DNA of 64,000 bases, from contig NZ_LGHT01000044.1 of the NCBI RefSeq assembly GCF_001202035.1, forward strand, positions 486,525 to 550,524, in the 5' to 3' direction. The notes under the pieces were generated by a model. The model was not told the origin of the DNA, searched no databases, and saw only the letters and a program-made list of their open reading frames with translations. The translations under genes and the position numbers were made by a program. How positions within the stretch are numbered: the stretch's first letter is position 1; every line of letters starts with the position of its first letter. Shown in pieces: positions 39,201-46,807 of this stretch. The stretch is from Pseudorhodobacter wandonensis (GTDB lineage Bacteria; Pseudomonadota; Alphaproteobacteria; Rhodobacterales; Rhodobacteraceae).

Positions 39201-40788
39201 GAAGGATTACCTGCGCTCGGCGGCCGGGCTGATCAAGCAATACGCCTGGGCCTTTCCCGCGTTCAAAAAGCCCGCAGGCGTCGAAAACCCGATGCAGATT
39301 GATCTGCAATCCCTGTCGGATGAGGAAAACGAGGCGATCCTCGACTTTGCCTTCAAACGGTATTTTGAGGATTCGGGCCTGTTCGGCACGGTCGATGATT
39401 GCCTTGCCCGTGTGGAAACCCTGAAGAAAATCGGCGTGACCGAGGTGGCCTGCCTGATCGACTACGGCATCGCGACGGAAACCGTGATGGAGGGGCTTTA
39501 TCCGCTGGCCGAGGTGCTGCGCCGGTCCAACCAATCCGGCCCCGAGGCGCATGATTTTTCCATCGCGGCGCAGCTTGTCCGCCATAAGGTCACACATCTG
39601 CAATGCACGCCGTCAATGGCGCGGATGATTGCGATGAACGATGACAGCCGCGCCGCGCTGGCAGGCGTGAAAACCCTGATGCTGGGCGGCGAGGCGCTGC
39701 CCTCGGCCCTTGTTGCCGATCTGAATAAGGCCACGTCGGCCCATATCGAAAACATGTACGGCCCGACGGAAACCACCATCTGGTCCACGACCGAGGCCGC
39801 GCAAGCAGGGCAGGGTGTCGTGAATATCGGCACGCCCATCGCCAACACGCAGGTCTATGTGCTGGATGAGGCCCAAGCCCCCGTGCCGCTGGGCGTGGCG
39901 GGCGAGCTGTGGATCGGCGGCGATGGTGTGACGCGCGGCTATTGGCAGCGCGATGACCTGACGGCCGAACGGTTCCTGCCCAACCCGTTTCACGCGGGCC
40001 GGATGTACCGCACCGGTGACCTTGTGCGCTGGCGGGCCGATGGCAAGCTCGATTTCCTTGGCCGTGCCGACCATCAGGTCAAGCTGCGCGGCTACCGGAT
40101 TGAATTGGGCGAGATTGAAACCGTGCTCGAATCCCAACCCGGCGTTGACCAAGCCGTCGTTATGGCCCGCGAAGATACCCCCGGCGATCTGCGCCTTGTG
40201 GCCTATCTGCGCGGCACAGCGACTGAGGGCAGGTTGCGCCCCGCACTTGCCGACGCGCTGCCCGCCCATATGGTGCCGCAGCATTTCGTGGCGCTTGATG
40301 CTTTTCCGCTGACGCCAAATCGCAAGGTTGACCGCAAGGCGCTGCCCGTTCCTTCGGCCACCGCTGCTCCTGCCACGGAAACCTATGTCGCGCCTATCGG
40401 CGTGGCCGAGGCGCTTGCCGCCATCTGGTCGCGGGTGTTGGGTGTGCCGAAAGTGGGTGCCAAGGATAACTTCTTTGCCATTGGCGGCCATTCGTTGCTG
40501 GCCGTTCAGGCCCACCGCGAAATCAGGGCCGAATTGGGCGCGGCCAAGCTGTCGATCACCGACATCTTCCGCTTTCCGGTGCTCGAATCCCTTGCCGCGC
40601 ATATCGAAAAAACGGCCAATCCGGCCGTAAAACCTGTCGCCCAATCACAGGCAGACACAACGCCGCAACCCGCCGCTGCTTCGTCCGCAACTGACGCTGG
40701 TGAAATCACACAGCCAGAGACACGGGCAGATGCGCGGGCCGATGCGATGGCGCGCCGCCGTGCCATGCGGGCGCGGGTGAATGGCTGA
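36226..40788 (+). CDS. NRPS: formyltransferase - adenylation domain split by luciferase-like monooxygenase - PCP
   Basis: Protein of 1520 residues. Residues 1-270 form a formyltransferase domain; catalytic residues Asn90, His92 and Asp128 are in place (NFHDGPLPRYAG, GVDKGTI). Residues 270-500 are a degenerate linker with no HHxxxDG, ending in the C-A linker LPAEERDLILNQWNATA. The adenylation domain starts near 510; A3 is YTSGSTGRPKG near 660 and A4 is SFDISVLE. It is then interrupted at about 740-1100 by a complete luciferase-like flavin monooxygenase (FSIYYWGND, VWTPERHFHAFGG, LAIASGWHPDDFV, TTAGNPATWREAGEIGANV). A5 YGPTETTIW follows near 1178 and A10 Lys at 1367. PCP Ser1423 is in GGHSLLA. 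A charged, Arg/Ala-rich tail ends the protein. No condensation or TE domain. The PPTase gene overlaps its stop. Confidence 0.94.
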   Translation: MMSRALIIGNESLTIQCAQALLSRGHSIAALVTRNADVRAWAQGQGLRVVPQGADLADRLAGMHVDWLLSIANLNVIPAPVLALADQAVNFHDGPLPRYAGLNAPVWAILNNESQHGITWHRMVTGVDKGTILAQTLFDIAPNDTALTLNTKCFEAAINSFPSVLDALESNAIGIAQDLTQRIEYRRADRPAAAARLTFTQSADQVAALVRGLDHGTYANPLAIPKIDVAGRILLVTKAEALPAGSGAAGTVTEASEAGLIVTCATGAVHLSGLTDLNGAAVCPKSLGGTHLASPEDGETITTAIAAAAPNEGAMRRALAALTPLDLPQRSATAPDWQSLPHAASPFANALGVARALGQGAVDLAVQSLQQSPYLSGWSPLHLDANGTIEQAQTAFATALTAAQASAGFAIDLPRRDPALATMQTPAIGLSDTGPVRGTAITLTPDTLHFDAAKISAAEAAAFAARLSTLAAALQTAAPQILCADLPILPAEERDLILNQWNATAKDYDHSQTVHQAFEAQVQKTPNATAVVFEAKTLTYAQLNSRANRAAHVLAAMGVAPGTLVGLCATRSLDMLIGALAIQKAGGAYLPMDPAYPAERIALFIEDSAAPVIVTQSALADSLPTGTAQTLCIDSDPRIADAPDHNPSSGVTAGDLAYMIYTSGSTGRPKGVMVEHRNVANFFSGMDDRIDHAAGSVWLAVTSLSFDISVLELFWTLARGLKLVLSSDENRALVSSGTITSAKGMEFSIYYWGNDDGAGPKKYEMLLEGAKFADAHGFCAVWTPERHFHAFGGPYPNPSVTGAAVAAVTKNIGVRAGSCVAPLHHPARIAEEWGVIDNLTNGRAGLAIASGWHPDDFVLRPENTPPNNRDAMFKSIDQVRRLWRGETVDFPTASGGTFGVATQPRPVSRELPIWVTTAGNPATWREAGEIGANVLTHLLGQSVDEVGDKIKIYHDALRGAGHDPADFTVTLMLHTYIARDRELAREISREPMKDYLRSAAGLIKQYAWAFPAFKKPAGVENPMQIDLQSLSDEENEAILDFAFKRYFEDSGLFGTVDDCLARVETLKKIGVTEVACLIDYGIATETVMEGLYPLAEVLRRSNQSGPEAHDFSIAAQLVRHKVTHLQCTPSMARMIAMNDDSRAALAGVKTLMLGGEALPSALVADLNKATSAHIENMYGPTETTIWSTTEAAQAGQGVVNIGTPIANTQVYVLDEAQAPVPLGVAGELWIGGDGVTRGYWQRDDLTAERFLPNPFHAGRMYRTGDLVRWRADGKLDFLGRADHQVKLRGYRIELGEIETVLESQPGVDQAVVMAREDTPGDLRLVAYLRGTATEGRLRPALADALPAHMVPQHFVALDAFPLTPNRKVDRKALPVPSATAAPATETYVAPIGVAEALAAIWSRVLGVPKVGAKDNFFAIGGHSLLAVQAHREIRAELGAAKLSITDIFRFPVLESLAAHIEKTANPAVKPVAQSQADTTPQPAAASSATDAGEITQPETRADARADAMARRRAMRARVNG

Positions 40789-41432
40789 TGCCCGATCTTG
40801 CGGCCCTTACGGCAACGGCAAGGGGGCTTTTACCCGCCAGCATTGCAGTGGCCGCAACCGACCCGACCCAACCCGCGCCTCCGCTCTGGCGCGGCGAGGC
40901 GCTGCCCAAAGCCGTTGATGCCCGCCAGCGCGAATTTGCAGCGGGCCGCCAAGCCGCCCGCGTGGCAATGGCGCAACTGGGCCTGCCGCAACAGGCCATC
41001 CCTATCGCTGCCAACCGCGCGCCCATCTGGCCGTGTGGTATCAGCGGCTCGATCACCCATAGCGCCAGCCTTTGCCTTGCGGCCGTCACTGCGGCACCGC
41101 ACCTGATCGGCATCGATCTGGAACCGGCAACCCCGCTGGATTTCAATTTGTGGGATACGGTTTTGCTGCCCGACGAACGCGCGGCGCTGATGCATTTGCC
41201 CGACGCGGCACGTATCGCCAAGCTGATCTTTTCGGCCAAAGAGGCCGCCTATAAGGCGCAATACCCCCGCTCTCAAACCCTGTTCGGGTTTGAGGTGATC
41301 CATATCACCCTTGGCACCAACAATTTTACCGCCCGTTTCACCCAAACGGTGCCCGGCTTTGCCGCAGGTTACACGCTGACCGGCCAATATGCGCAAACCC
41401 AAGGCCACTACCTGACCGTAGTGACCGGCTGA
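40788..41432 (+). CDS. 4'-phosphopantetheinyl transferase (EntD-like)
   Basis: PPTase of 214 residues that should add the phosphopantetheine arm to the ACP and PCP of the neighbouring PKS and NRPS. Motifs are HSASLCLAAVT, the metal-binding GIDLEP and FSAKEAAYKAQ, as in EntD/Sfp-type enzymes. Its ATG overlaps the NRPS stop by one base, so it is translated together with the NRPS. A dedicated PPTase at the end of the operon supports this being a self-contained biosynthetic unit. Confidence 0.92.
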   Translation: MPDLAALTATARGLLPASIAVAATDPTQPAPPLWRGEALPKAVDARQREFAAGRQAARVAMAQLGLPQQAIPIAANRAPIWPCGISGSITHSASLCLAAVTAAPHLIGIDLEPATPLDFNLWDTVLLPDERAALMHLPDAARIAKLIFSAKEAAYKAQYPRSQTLFGFEVIHITLGTNNFTARFTQTVPGFAAGYTLTGQYAQTQGHYLTVVTG

Positions 41433-41531
41433 CACGCCCATAATCAATTTCTTCTATATGTTGGCAAAAACGTCCCCTATCCTTGCATCACAGCAAAAGC
41501 GTGCCATGTTGCAGGTAAAAGTGAGGTTAAT

Positions 41532-41810
41532 ATGTCATCAGCCGCTGTGAAAAAGGCTATCGCCATCACCAATGTTATCGCTTGGGCGGGGTTCTGGGCC
41601 TTTGGCTACCTGGCCCTGTCTGCCGATTGGACCGATACGGCCCAGGTTACCATCGCCTTTATTCTTGCAGCGCTTGGCGGTGGCTTGGGTATGTGGGCCT
41701 ATCTGCGTCTGGTGCGCTATAGCGAAGAAAGCGGCTATGCGCCAACACCCCCGCGCGCCGACAGATCGCATCTGGAACAGGACTATCAGTCCTCGATCAC
41801 CAAACCCTAA
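41532..41810 (+). CDS. Small membrane protein, function unknown
   Basis: Protein of 92 residues with two hydrophobic helices (about 8-30 and 38-60) and a polar tail. A plausible ribosome-binding site (GTGAGG) lies 6-11 bases before the ATG. It is about 100 bases after the PPTase gene and may be read with it or alone. I do not recognise a family. Confidence 0.7.
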   Translation: MSSAAVKKAIAITNVIAWAGFWAFGYLALSADWTDTAQVTIAFILAALGGGLGMWAYLRLVRYSEESGYAPTPPRADRSHLEQDYQSSITKP

Positions 41811-41943
41811 GGCGCGAATTTGGCAAAATATCGCCCAAGCGCCATACCCTGCCCACCCGAATGGCGTTAGGCCTTTGAACCTGACGCGAAACCGCTAAGC
41901 TTACGATCAAGGGCCCGCAATCCGGCCCAAAGGAGGAAGTGTT

Positions 41944-43629
41944 ATGCGCAGATTTTCCGTTGCAATCTTGATGGGGCTTGCCCTTGGCGCGGCTCCGCTT
42001 TGGGCGGAGGATCGCTCGCTTGTCATCGGCAATGATCCGGTTGATCCGACCAGCACAGTTGCCGTCGCAAGCGAGGTGTTTCGCATTTCGCGGGCGCTGA
42101 ACACAGCAGGTTTCACCACGCTGGACGGCAGCAATCTGGATACAGACGCGCTGCGCGGCCGCATGGGGCAGGTTTTGCGCGATCTGGGGCCAACAGATAC
42201 GCTGGTCATTCTGTTGGCCGGTGATTTTGCGCATTCCGACCGCCAATCATGGTTTCTGTCACCCGATCCCACCGATCCGCTGACGCTGGCCACCATCGGC
42301 GCAACAGCGATCAACCTCGCGACGGTGTTTGATATCGCGGCCCTTGCGCCGGGGCGGGCGCTGGTGATGCTTGGCACCGATGGCAATCGCCTGCCGCTGG
42401 GGCGCGGGCTGACTGCCGGCCTTGGCGATCTGGCAATTCCGCAAGGCGTGGCCGTGGTACAGGGCGGCACCGCCGATCTGTCACGCTTTGCGCAATCAGG
42501 GCTGACAACACGCGGCCAAAGCCTTGCGCAAATGCTGCGTGGCGCCCGTAATCTGACAGGCAGCGGGTTTTTGCCCCAAGGCATCGCCTTCCGCGAGATG
42601 CAGGCCAGCGCAAACCCTGTGACACCGGCCAAAACGGCTGATGCCGAGAAAACCCGCGCCCAAGAGGTCGCCGCATGGGCCGCTGCGCAAAAGGCAGGTA
42701 CCATCGCGGCCTATCAGGCCTTTGTGCAAACCTATCCCGCCAGCCCCAACTACCGCGCGGCCATGACCGAGCTGACCCGCCTGCGCAACGACCCCACGCT
42801 TTTGGCCCAAACGGCCGAGGAAGCGATGAACCTCAGCCGCGACCAGCGCCGCGCCATTCAGCGCCAGCTTACGCTGCTGGGGTTTGATACGCGCGGCGTA
42901 GATGGCATCTTGGGCCGCGGCAGCCGCGCCGCCATAACCGCTTGGCAAAAGGCGCAAAATACCCCCGCGACAGGCTATCTGTCGGCGCTCGAACTTGACC
43001 GGCTTGCCGCCGCCGCCGACCGCCGCGCGGCCGAGCTAGAGGCCGAAGCCGCCGCCCGCCAAGCCCAGCTTGACCGTGAGGACCGCAGTTTTTGGGAACG
43101 CAGCGGGGCCAGTGGCGCCGAGGATGGCTTGCGCACCTATCTGCGCCAATACCCTGACGGGCTTTATGCCGATATCGCCACCAACCGCCTTGCCGCCTTT
43201 GATCTTGCCCGCCAAAATCAGGCCGCCGCAGCCGATCGTGCGGCATGGCAACAGGCCGAACAGACCAACACAAGTGACAGCTACACCGAATATCTGACCC
43301 AATTTCCGCAAGGCGCATTCGTTGCCGAGGCCCAAACCCGCATTGCCGCCGCACAAGAGGCCGAGGGCGTTGGTGACCGAGGCGAGGCCCGCGCCGCAGC
43401 CCAAGCCGCCGAGGATGCGCTGGGCCTGAACCCCCTGACCCGCCGCCTGATCGAAGAACGTCTGGCCGGTCTTGGCTTTGATCCCGGTACCGCCGATGGC
43501 GAGTTTGATGAAAAATCCCGCCGCGCCATCCGCCGCTTTCAAAAGGCGCGCGGCCAAGAGGTAACCGGTTATATCGACCAAACCGGCATCGTGGCCCTGC
43601 TGGCCGGCGCAATCATCGGCGGCAACTAA
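41944..43629 (+). CDS. Secreted protein with two peptidoglycan-binding domains and a caspase-like N-terminus
   Basis: Protein of 561 residues with a signal peptide (1-21, ending LWA). Residues 25-220 resemble a degenerate caspase-like fold (DTLVILLAGDFAHSD). Two PG_binding_1 repeats follow, around 298-355 (RQLTLLGFDTRGVDG, SRAAITAWQ) and 500-555 (RLAGLGFDPGTADG, RRAIRRFQ), separated by an Ala/Glu/Arg-rich helical region. A periplasmic peptidoglycan-binding role is likely. AGGAGG ends nine bases before the ATG. A strong hairpin terminator follows the gene. Confidence 0.82.
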   Translation: MRRFSVAILMGLALGAAPLWAEDRSLVIGNDPVDPTSTVAVASEVFRISRALNTAGFTTLDGSNLDTDALRGRMGQVLRDLGPTDTLVILLAGDFAHSDRQSWFLSPDPTDPLTLATIGATAINLATVFDIAALAPGRALVMLGTDGNRLPLGRGLTAGLGDLAIPQGVAVVQGGTADLSRFAQSGLTTRGQSLAQMLRGARNLTGSGFLPQGIAFREMQASANPVTPAKTADAEKTRAQEVAAWAAAQKAGTIAAYQAFVQTYPASPNYRAAMTELTRLRNDPTLLAQTAEEAMNLSRDQRRAIQRQLTLLGFDTRGVDGILGRGSRAAITAWQKAQNTPATGYLSALELDRLAAAADRRAAELEAEAAARQAQLDREDRSFWERSGASGAEDGLRTYLRQYPDGLYADIATNRLAAFDLARQNQAAAADRAAWQQAEQTNTSDSYTEYLTQFPQGAFVAEAQTRIAAAQEAEGVGDRGEARAAAQAAEDALGLNPLTRRLIEERLAGLGFDPGTADGEFDEKSRRAIRRFQKARGQEVTGYIDQTGIVALLAGAIIGGN

Positions 43630-43634
43630 CCTCT

Positions 43635-43670
43635 GGGGGCGGCGCAATTGGCCACACAACCGCCGCCCCC
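43635..43670 (+). terminator. Strong hairpin terminator
   Basis: GGGGGCGGCG (43635-43644) pairs perfectly with CGCCGCCCCC (43661-43670) around a 16-base loop, five bases after the stop of the peptidoglycan-binding protein gene. The sequence after it is A-rich rather than T-rich on this strand. Confidence 0.65.
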
Positions 43671-43750
43671 GAACCGCAAAAAAGCAGCACTGCGCAAGAA
43701 TTCGCAGTTGCCTTCTTGTAGCAAGGGCCTGCGCGGCATACATCACGGCC

Positions 43751-44575
43751 ATGCGCAAATTTATCCCCTTCACGAAAAAACCGCCCGTTGTCCCCGTTAT
43801 CCGGCTGTCTGGCAGCATCGGAAGCGGCGGTCGTTTCAGCCCCGCTTTGTCCGACGCAGGCCTTGCACAGCAAATAGAGCGGGCCTTTCGCCGTGGCAAA
43901 CCGGCAGCGGTGGCCTTGGTCATCAATTCGCCCGGCGGGTCACCCGTGCAATCCAGCCTGATTGCCGCCCGCATCCGGCGGCTGGCCGATGAAAAGGGCA
44001 TCCCCGTTCATGCTTTTGTCGAGGATGTCGCGGCCTCGGGTGGCTATTGGCTGGCCTGTGCCGCCGATAATATCTGGGTCGATAACAGCTCGATCGTCGG
44101 CTCGATCGGCGTCATCTTTGCCAGCTTTGGCTTTCCGGGCCTGATGGCAAAGCACGGGGTCGAACGCCGCGTGCATACGGCCGGCACCTCAAAATCGCTG
44201 GCCGATCCGTTCCTGCCCGAAAAGCCCGAAGATGTCGCGCGGCTAAAGGCCATGCAAGAACCGATCCATGCGGCCTTTATCGAACATGTCAAATCGCGGC
44301 GCGGGCAGCGGCTGTCTACGACGACAGACTTGTTCAACGCCGGTATCTGGGTGGGGCAGGGCGCTGTCGATGTCGGGCTGGCCGATGGCGTGGCGCATCT
44401 GGTGCCCAAGATGAAGGCGCTTTACGGCGACAAGGTCGTGTTTAACGTGATTGGCGAACGCAAAACCCTGCTGCAACGCTTTGGCGTCAGCTTTGGCGGG
44501 GTCGGCGCTTCGCTCGCATCCGGCGCACTGGCCGAGGTCGAAGACCGCTCGCTCTGGGCGCGTTACGGCTTATAA
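43751..44575 (+). CDS. S49 family peptidase (SppA/SohB-type)
   Basis: Serine peptidase of 274 residues in the signal-peptide-peptidase family. The conserved VINSPGGSPVQSS and VEDVAASGGYWLACAAD are present, the latter with the nucleophilic serine, followed by SSIVGSIGVI. No N-terminal membrane anchor is obvious, unlike typical SppA, so it may be a soluble or peripherally bound short form. Its stop overlaps the ATG of the small protein that follows by one base. Confidence 0.9.
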   Translation: MRKFIPFTKKPPVVPVIRLSGSIGSGGRFSPALSDAGLAQQIERAFRRGKPAAVALVINSPGGSPVQSSLIAARIRRLADEKGIPVHAFVEDVAASGGYWLACAADNIWVDNSSIVGSIGVIFASFGFPGLMAKHGVERRVHTAGTSKSLADPFLPEKPEDVARLKAMQEPIHAAFIEHVKSRRGQRLSTTTDLFNAGIWVGQGAVDVGLADGVAHLVPKMKALYGDKVVFNVIGERKTLLQRFGVSFGGVGASLASGALAEVEDRSLWARYGL

Positions 44576-44766
44576 TGATCAAAGTCGTCACAATATTCCT
44601 TATCGTGATCGTCACTTTGGCGATGTTCGGCAAATTGGGCTGGCTGGGCACACTTGCCCCCAAAGGCCTGCGCCGCGCCAAGCCCAAACTCTGCAAGAAA
44701 TGCGGCCGTCATATCATCGGCTCCAAAGGTTGCGATTGCGACCGTCTTCCCCCTAAAAAAGGATAG
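44575..44766 (+). CDS. Small membrane protein with a cysteine motif
   Basis: Protein of 63 residues with one N-terminal membrane helix (about 3-20) and a basic cytoplasmic tail holding four cysteines, LCKKCGRHIIGSKGCDCD, which could bind a metal. Its ATG overlaps the stop of the S49 peptidase (TAATG), and the exchanger gene follows nine bases later, so it sits in the same operon. Function is unknown. Confidence 0.75.
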   Translation: MIKVVTIFLIVIVTLAMFGKLGWLGTLAPKGLRRAKPKLCKKCGRHIIGSKGCDCDRLPPKKG

Positions 44767-44774
44767 TCCCGTCG

Positions 44775-45716
44775 ATGCTGATGGATATTGGGTATGTGGT
44801 CGCAGGGCTTATCCTGCTGGTGCTGGCGGGTGATGCGCTGGTGCGCGGCGCGGTTAACCTTAGCCTGCGCTTGGGCATTCCGCCGCTGATCGTCGGGCTT
44901 ACGGTTGTGGCTTTTGGCACCTCGGCGCCCGAGCTGCTGGTGTCGGTCAAGGCTGTTATGGATAACGCGCCGGGCATTGCGCTGGGCAATGTCGTCGGGT
45001 CCAACATCGCCAATATCCTGCTGGTGCTGGGCATTCCTGCGATCATTTCCACCATCCATTCCAGCGATCTGGGGGTCACGCGCGGGTTTATCACCATGCT
45101 GGCCTCGGCCGCGCTGTTCATCGCGCTGTGTTTTCTTGGCCCTATCACCTGGTGGCACGGTTTGATCTTGCTGGCCGGTCTGGCCTTGATGATTTTTGAC
45201 AATATCCGCACCGCCCGCAGCGCCCGCATTGCTGCCAAAGCCGACGATCTTGAAGGTGCAGACCCATCTGCCCCGTGGTGGAAAATCATCGCGTTTCTGG
45301 TCGTGGGCCTGATCGGCCTGCCGCTGGGTGCGAATTATCTGGTCGAAGGCGCCGCCAGCATCGCCCGCGTCTTTGGCATATCGGAAACCGTGATCGGGCT
45401 TACACTGGTTGCCATTGGTACATCGCTGCCCGAACTGGCCACATCGATCATCGCGGCGTTCAAAAAACAAGCCGATGTGGCGATGGGCAATGTGATCGGC
45501 TCGAACGTGTTTAACCTGCTGGGGATAATTGGTGTCGCGGGCTTTGTCGGGGAAATCCCTGTACCCGACCAAATGCTGCACTACGACCTGTGGGTCATGG
45601 CGGCAGTGTCTTTGCTGCTGGTGCCGTTCATCCTGATGCGTCACCATATCACCCGCACGGTGGGTATCGTCTTTGTCGCGGCCTATGCCGCCTATACTTT
45701 GTCATTGGTGGTCTGA
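44775..45716 (+). CDS. CaCA-family sodium/calcium exchanger (YrbG-like)
   Basis: Protein of 313 residues with ten hydrophobic segments in two inverted halves. Each half carries an alpha repeat: VVAFGTSAPELLVS with GNVVGSNIANILLVLG, and LVAIGTSLPELATS with GNVIGSNVFNLLG. These are the ion-binding signatures of calcium/cation antiporters. The SDR gene starts one base after its stop, so the two are cotranscribed. A second ATG at 44781 is a possible start. Confidence 0.93.
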   Translation: MLMDIGYVVAGLILLVLAGDALVRGAVNLSLRLGIPPLIVGLTVVAFGTSAPELLVSVKAVMDNAPGIALGNVVGSNIANILLVLGIPAIISTIHSSDLGVTRGFITMLASAALFIALCFLGPITWWHGLILLAGLALMIFDNIRTARSARIAAKADDLEGADPSAPWWKIIAFLVVGLIGLPLGANYLVEGAASIARVFGISETVIGLTLVAIGTSLPELATSIIAAFKKQADVAMGNVIGSNVFNLLGIIGVAGFVGEIPVPDQMLHYDLWVMAAVSLLLVPFILMRHHITRTVGIVFVAAYAAYTLSLVV

Positions 45717-46496
45717 ATGGCACGTGCACTTATCACCGGCGCAGGGCGTCGCTTGGGCCGCGCGATGGCGCTTTATCTGGCAGGGCGGGGGCATGACATC
45801 GCCGTCCATTACGCCAGCTCGCAGGCCGAGGCCGACAGCCTCGTGGCCGAGATCACCGCCATGGGCCAGAACGCCGTCGCCGTGCAGGCCGACCTGCTGG
45901 ATGATGCCCAAACGGAAACCCTGATCCCCCGCGCCACAGCGGCATTGGGTGGCCCGTTGACAGTGCTAATCAATAACGCCTCGATCTTTGAATATGACAC
46001 CATCACCAGCGCCACGCGCCGCAGCTGGGACAGGCATATCGGGTCAAACCTGCGGGCACCGTTCCTGCTGACGCAGGCCTTTGCCGCGCAGGCCTTGCCC
46101 GCCTTGACCGATGAAAACGGCGAATCGCTCGCCCCTTCGCTGATCATCAACATGGTCGATCAACGAGTCCGCAAACTGACCCCCGAATTTATGACCTACA
46201 CTTTGGCGAAAATGGGGCTTTGGGCGCTAACCCAAACCACCGCGCAGGCGCTTGCACCTGCCATTCGCGTCAATGCCATCGGCCCCGGACCCACGCTAAA
46301 AGGCGCGCGGCAAACCGATGCGCATTTCTCTGGCCAACGCGCCAGTACCATCCTGAAACGCGGCGCAAATCCTGCCGATGTGACTGCGGCGCTTGGGTTT
46401 TTCCTCGATGCACCTGCGGTCACAGGGCAGCTTATTTGCGTTGATGGCGGGCAGCATCTGGGGTGGAAAACGCCCGATATCCTTGGGGTGGAATAG
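45717..46496 (+). CDS. SDR-family oxidoreductase, pteridine reductase/FolM-like
   Basis: Short-chain dehydrogenase of 259 residues. It has the NAD(P) motif TGAGRRLGRAMA with the adjacent Arg typical of NADPH-using pteridine reductases, NNAS, and a YTLAK catalytic Tyr-Lys motif. The C-terminal VDGGQHLGWKTPDI is characteristic of FolM/PTR1-like proteins that reduce dihydropterins. It follows the exchanger gene with no gap. The substrate is inferred from family only. Confidence 0.82.
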   Translation: MARALITGAGRRLGRAMALYLAGRGHDIAVHYASSQAEADSLVAEITAMGQNAVAVQADLLDDAQTETLIPRATAALGGPLTVLINNASIFEYDTITSATRRSWDRHIGSNLRAPFLLTQAFAAQALPALTDENGESLAPSLIINMVDQRVRKLTPEFMTYTLAKMGLWALTQTTAQALAPAIRVNAIGPGPTLKGARQTDAHFSGQRASTILKRGANPADVTAALGFFLDAPAVTGQLICVDGGQHLGWKTPDILGVE

Positions 46497-46807
46497 GCGC
46501 ACCGGCTTACCCTGCGACAAGTTGTGCACTCCCCCTGCAAGTACTACGATTTTGTGACGATTTGTCCTTTCATATCAGGGCTTTGCCACGGTCAAAAAAT
46601 AATTACATTTAATAACAGTGGGTTACAGGATCGCCTATTTTTTAGGCGAACCGCTGAAGAGGCCTAAAAACAAGGGTAAAACAGCCTTCACAGATTAGTT
46701 TCAACAGAGTTATCCACAGAAAACGGGGATAGGTTTGCCCTTGCCCTTGCTCCAATATCATTGCAGCACGAAGGGGAATCGATATGACGCAGAAAGGATG
46801 ATTCAGC
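46497..46807. other. 311-base AT-rich region upstream of uvrC
   Basis: No gene. It contains a seven-base-pair hairpin, TCGCCTA (46631-46637) with TAGGCGA (46643-46649) around a T5 loop, and one perfect DnaA-box sequence TTATCCACA at 46710-46718. I find no LexA-type GAACN7GAAC or GTTCN7GTTC box despite the DNA-repair gene downstream. AAGGA at 46793-46797 is the likely uvrC ribosome-binding site. Confidence 0.5.

Noticed and set aside
46710..46718. Perfect DnaA box in an AT-rich region, possible replication origin
   Set aside because: Only one box is present and none of the genes usually beside an alphaproteobacterial origin are nearby.
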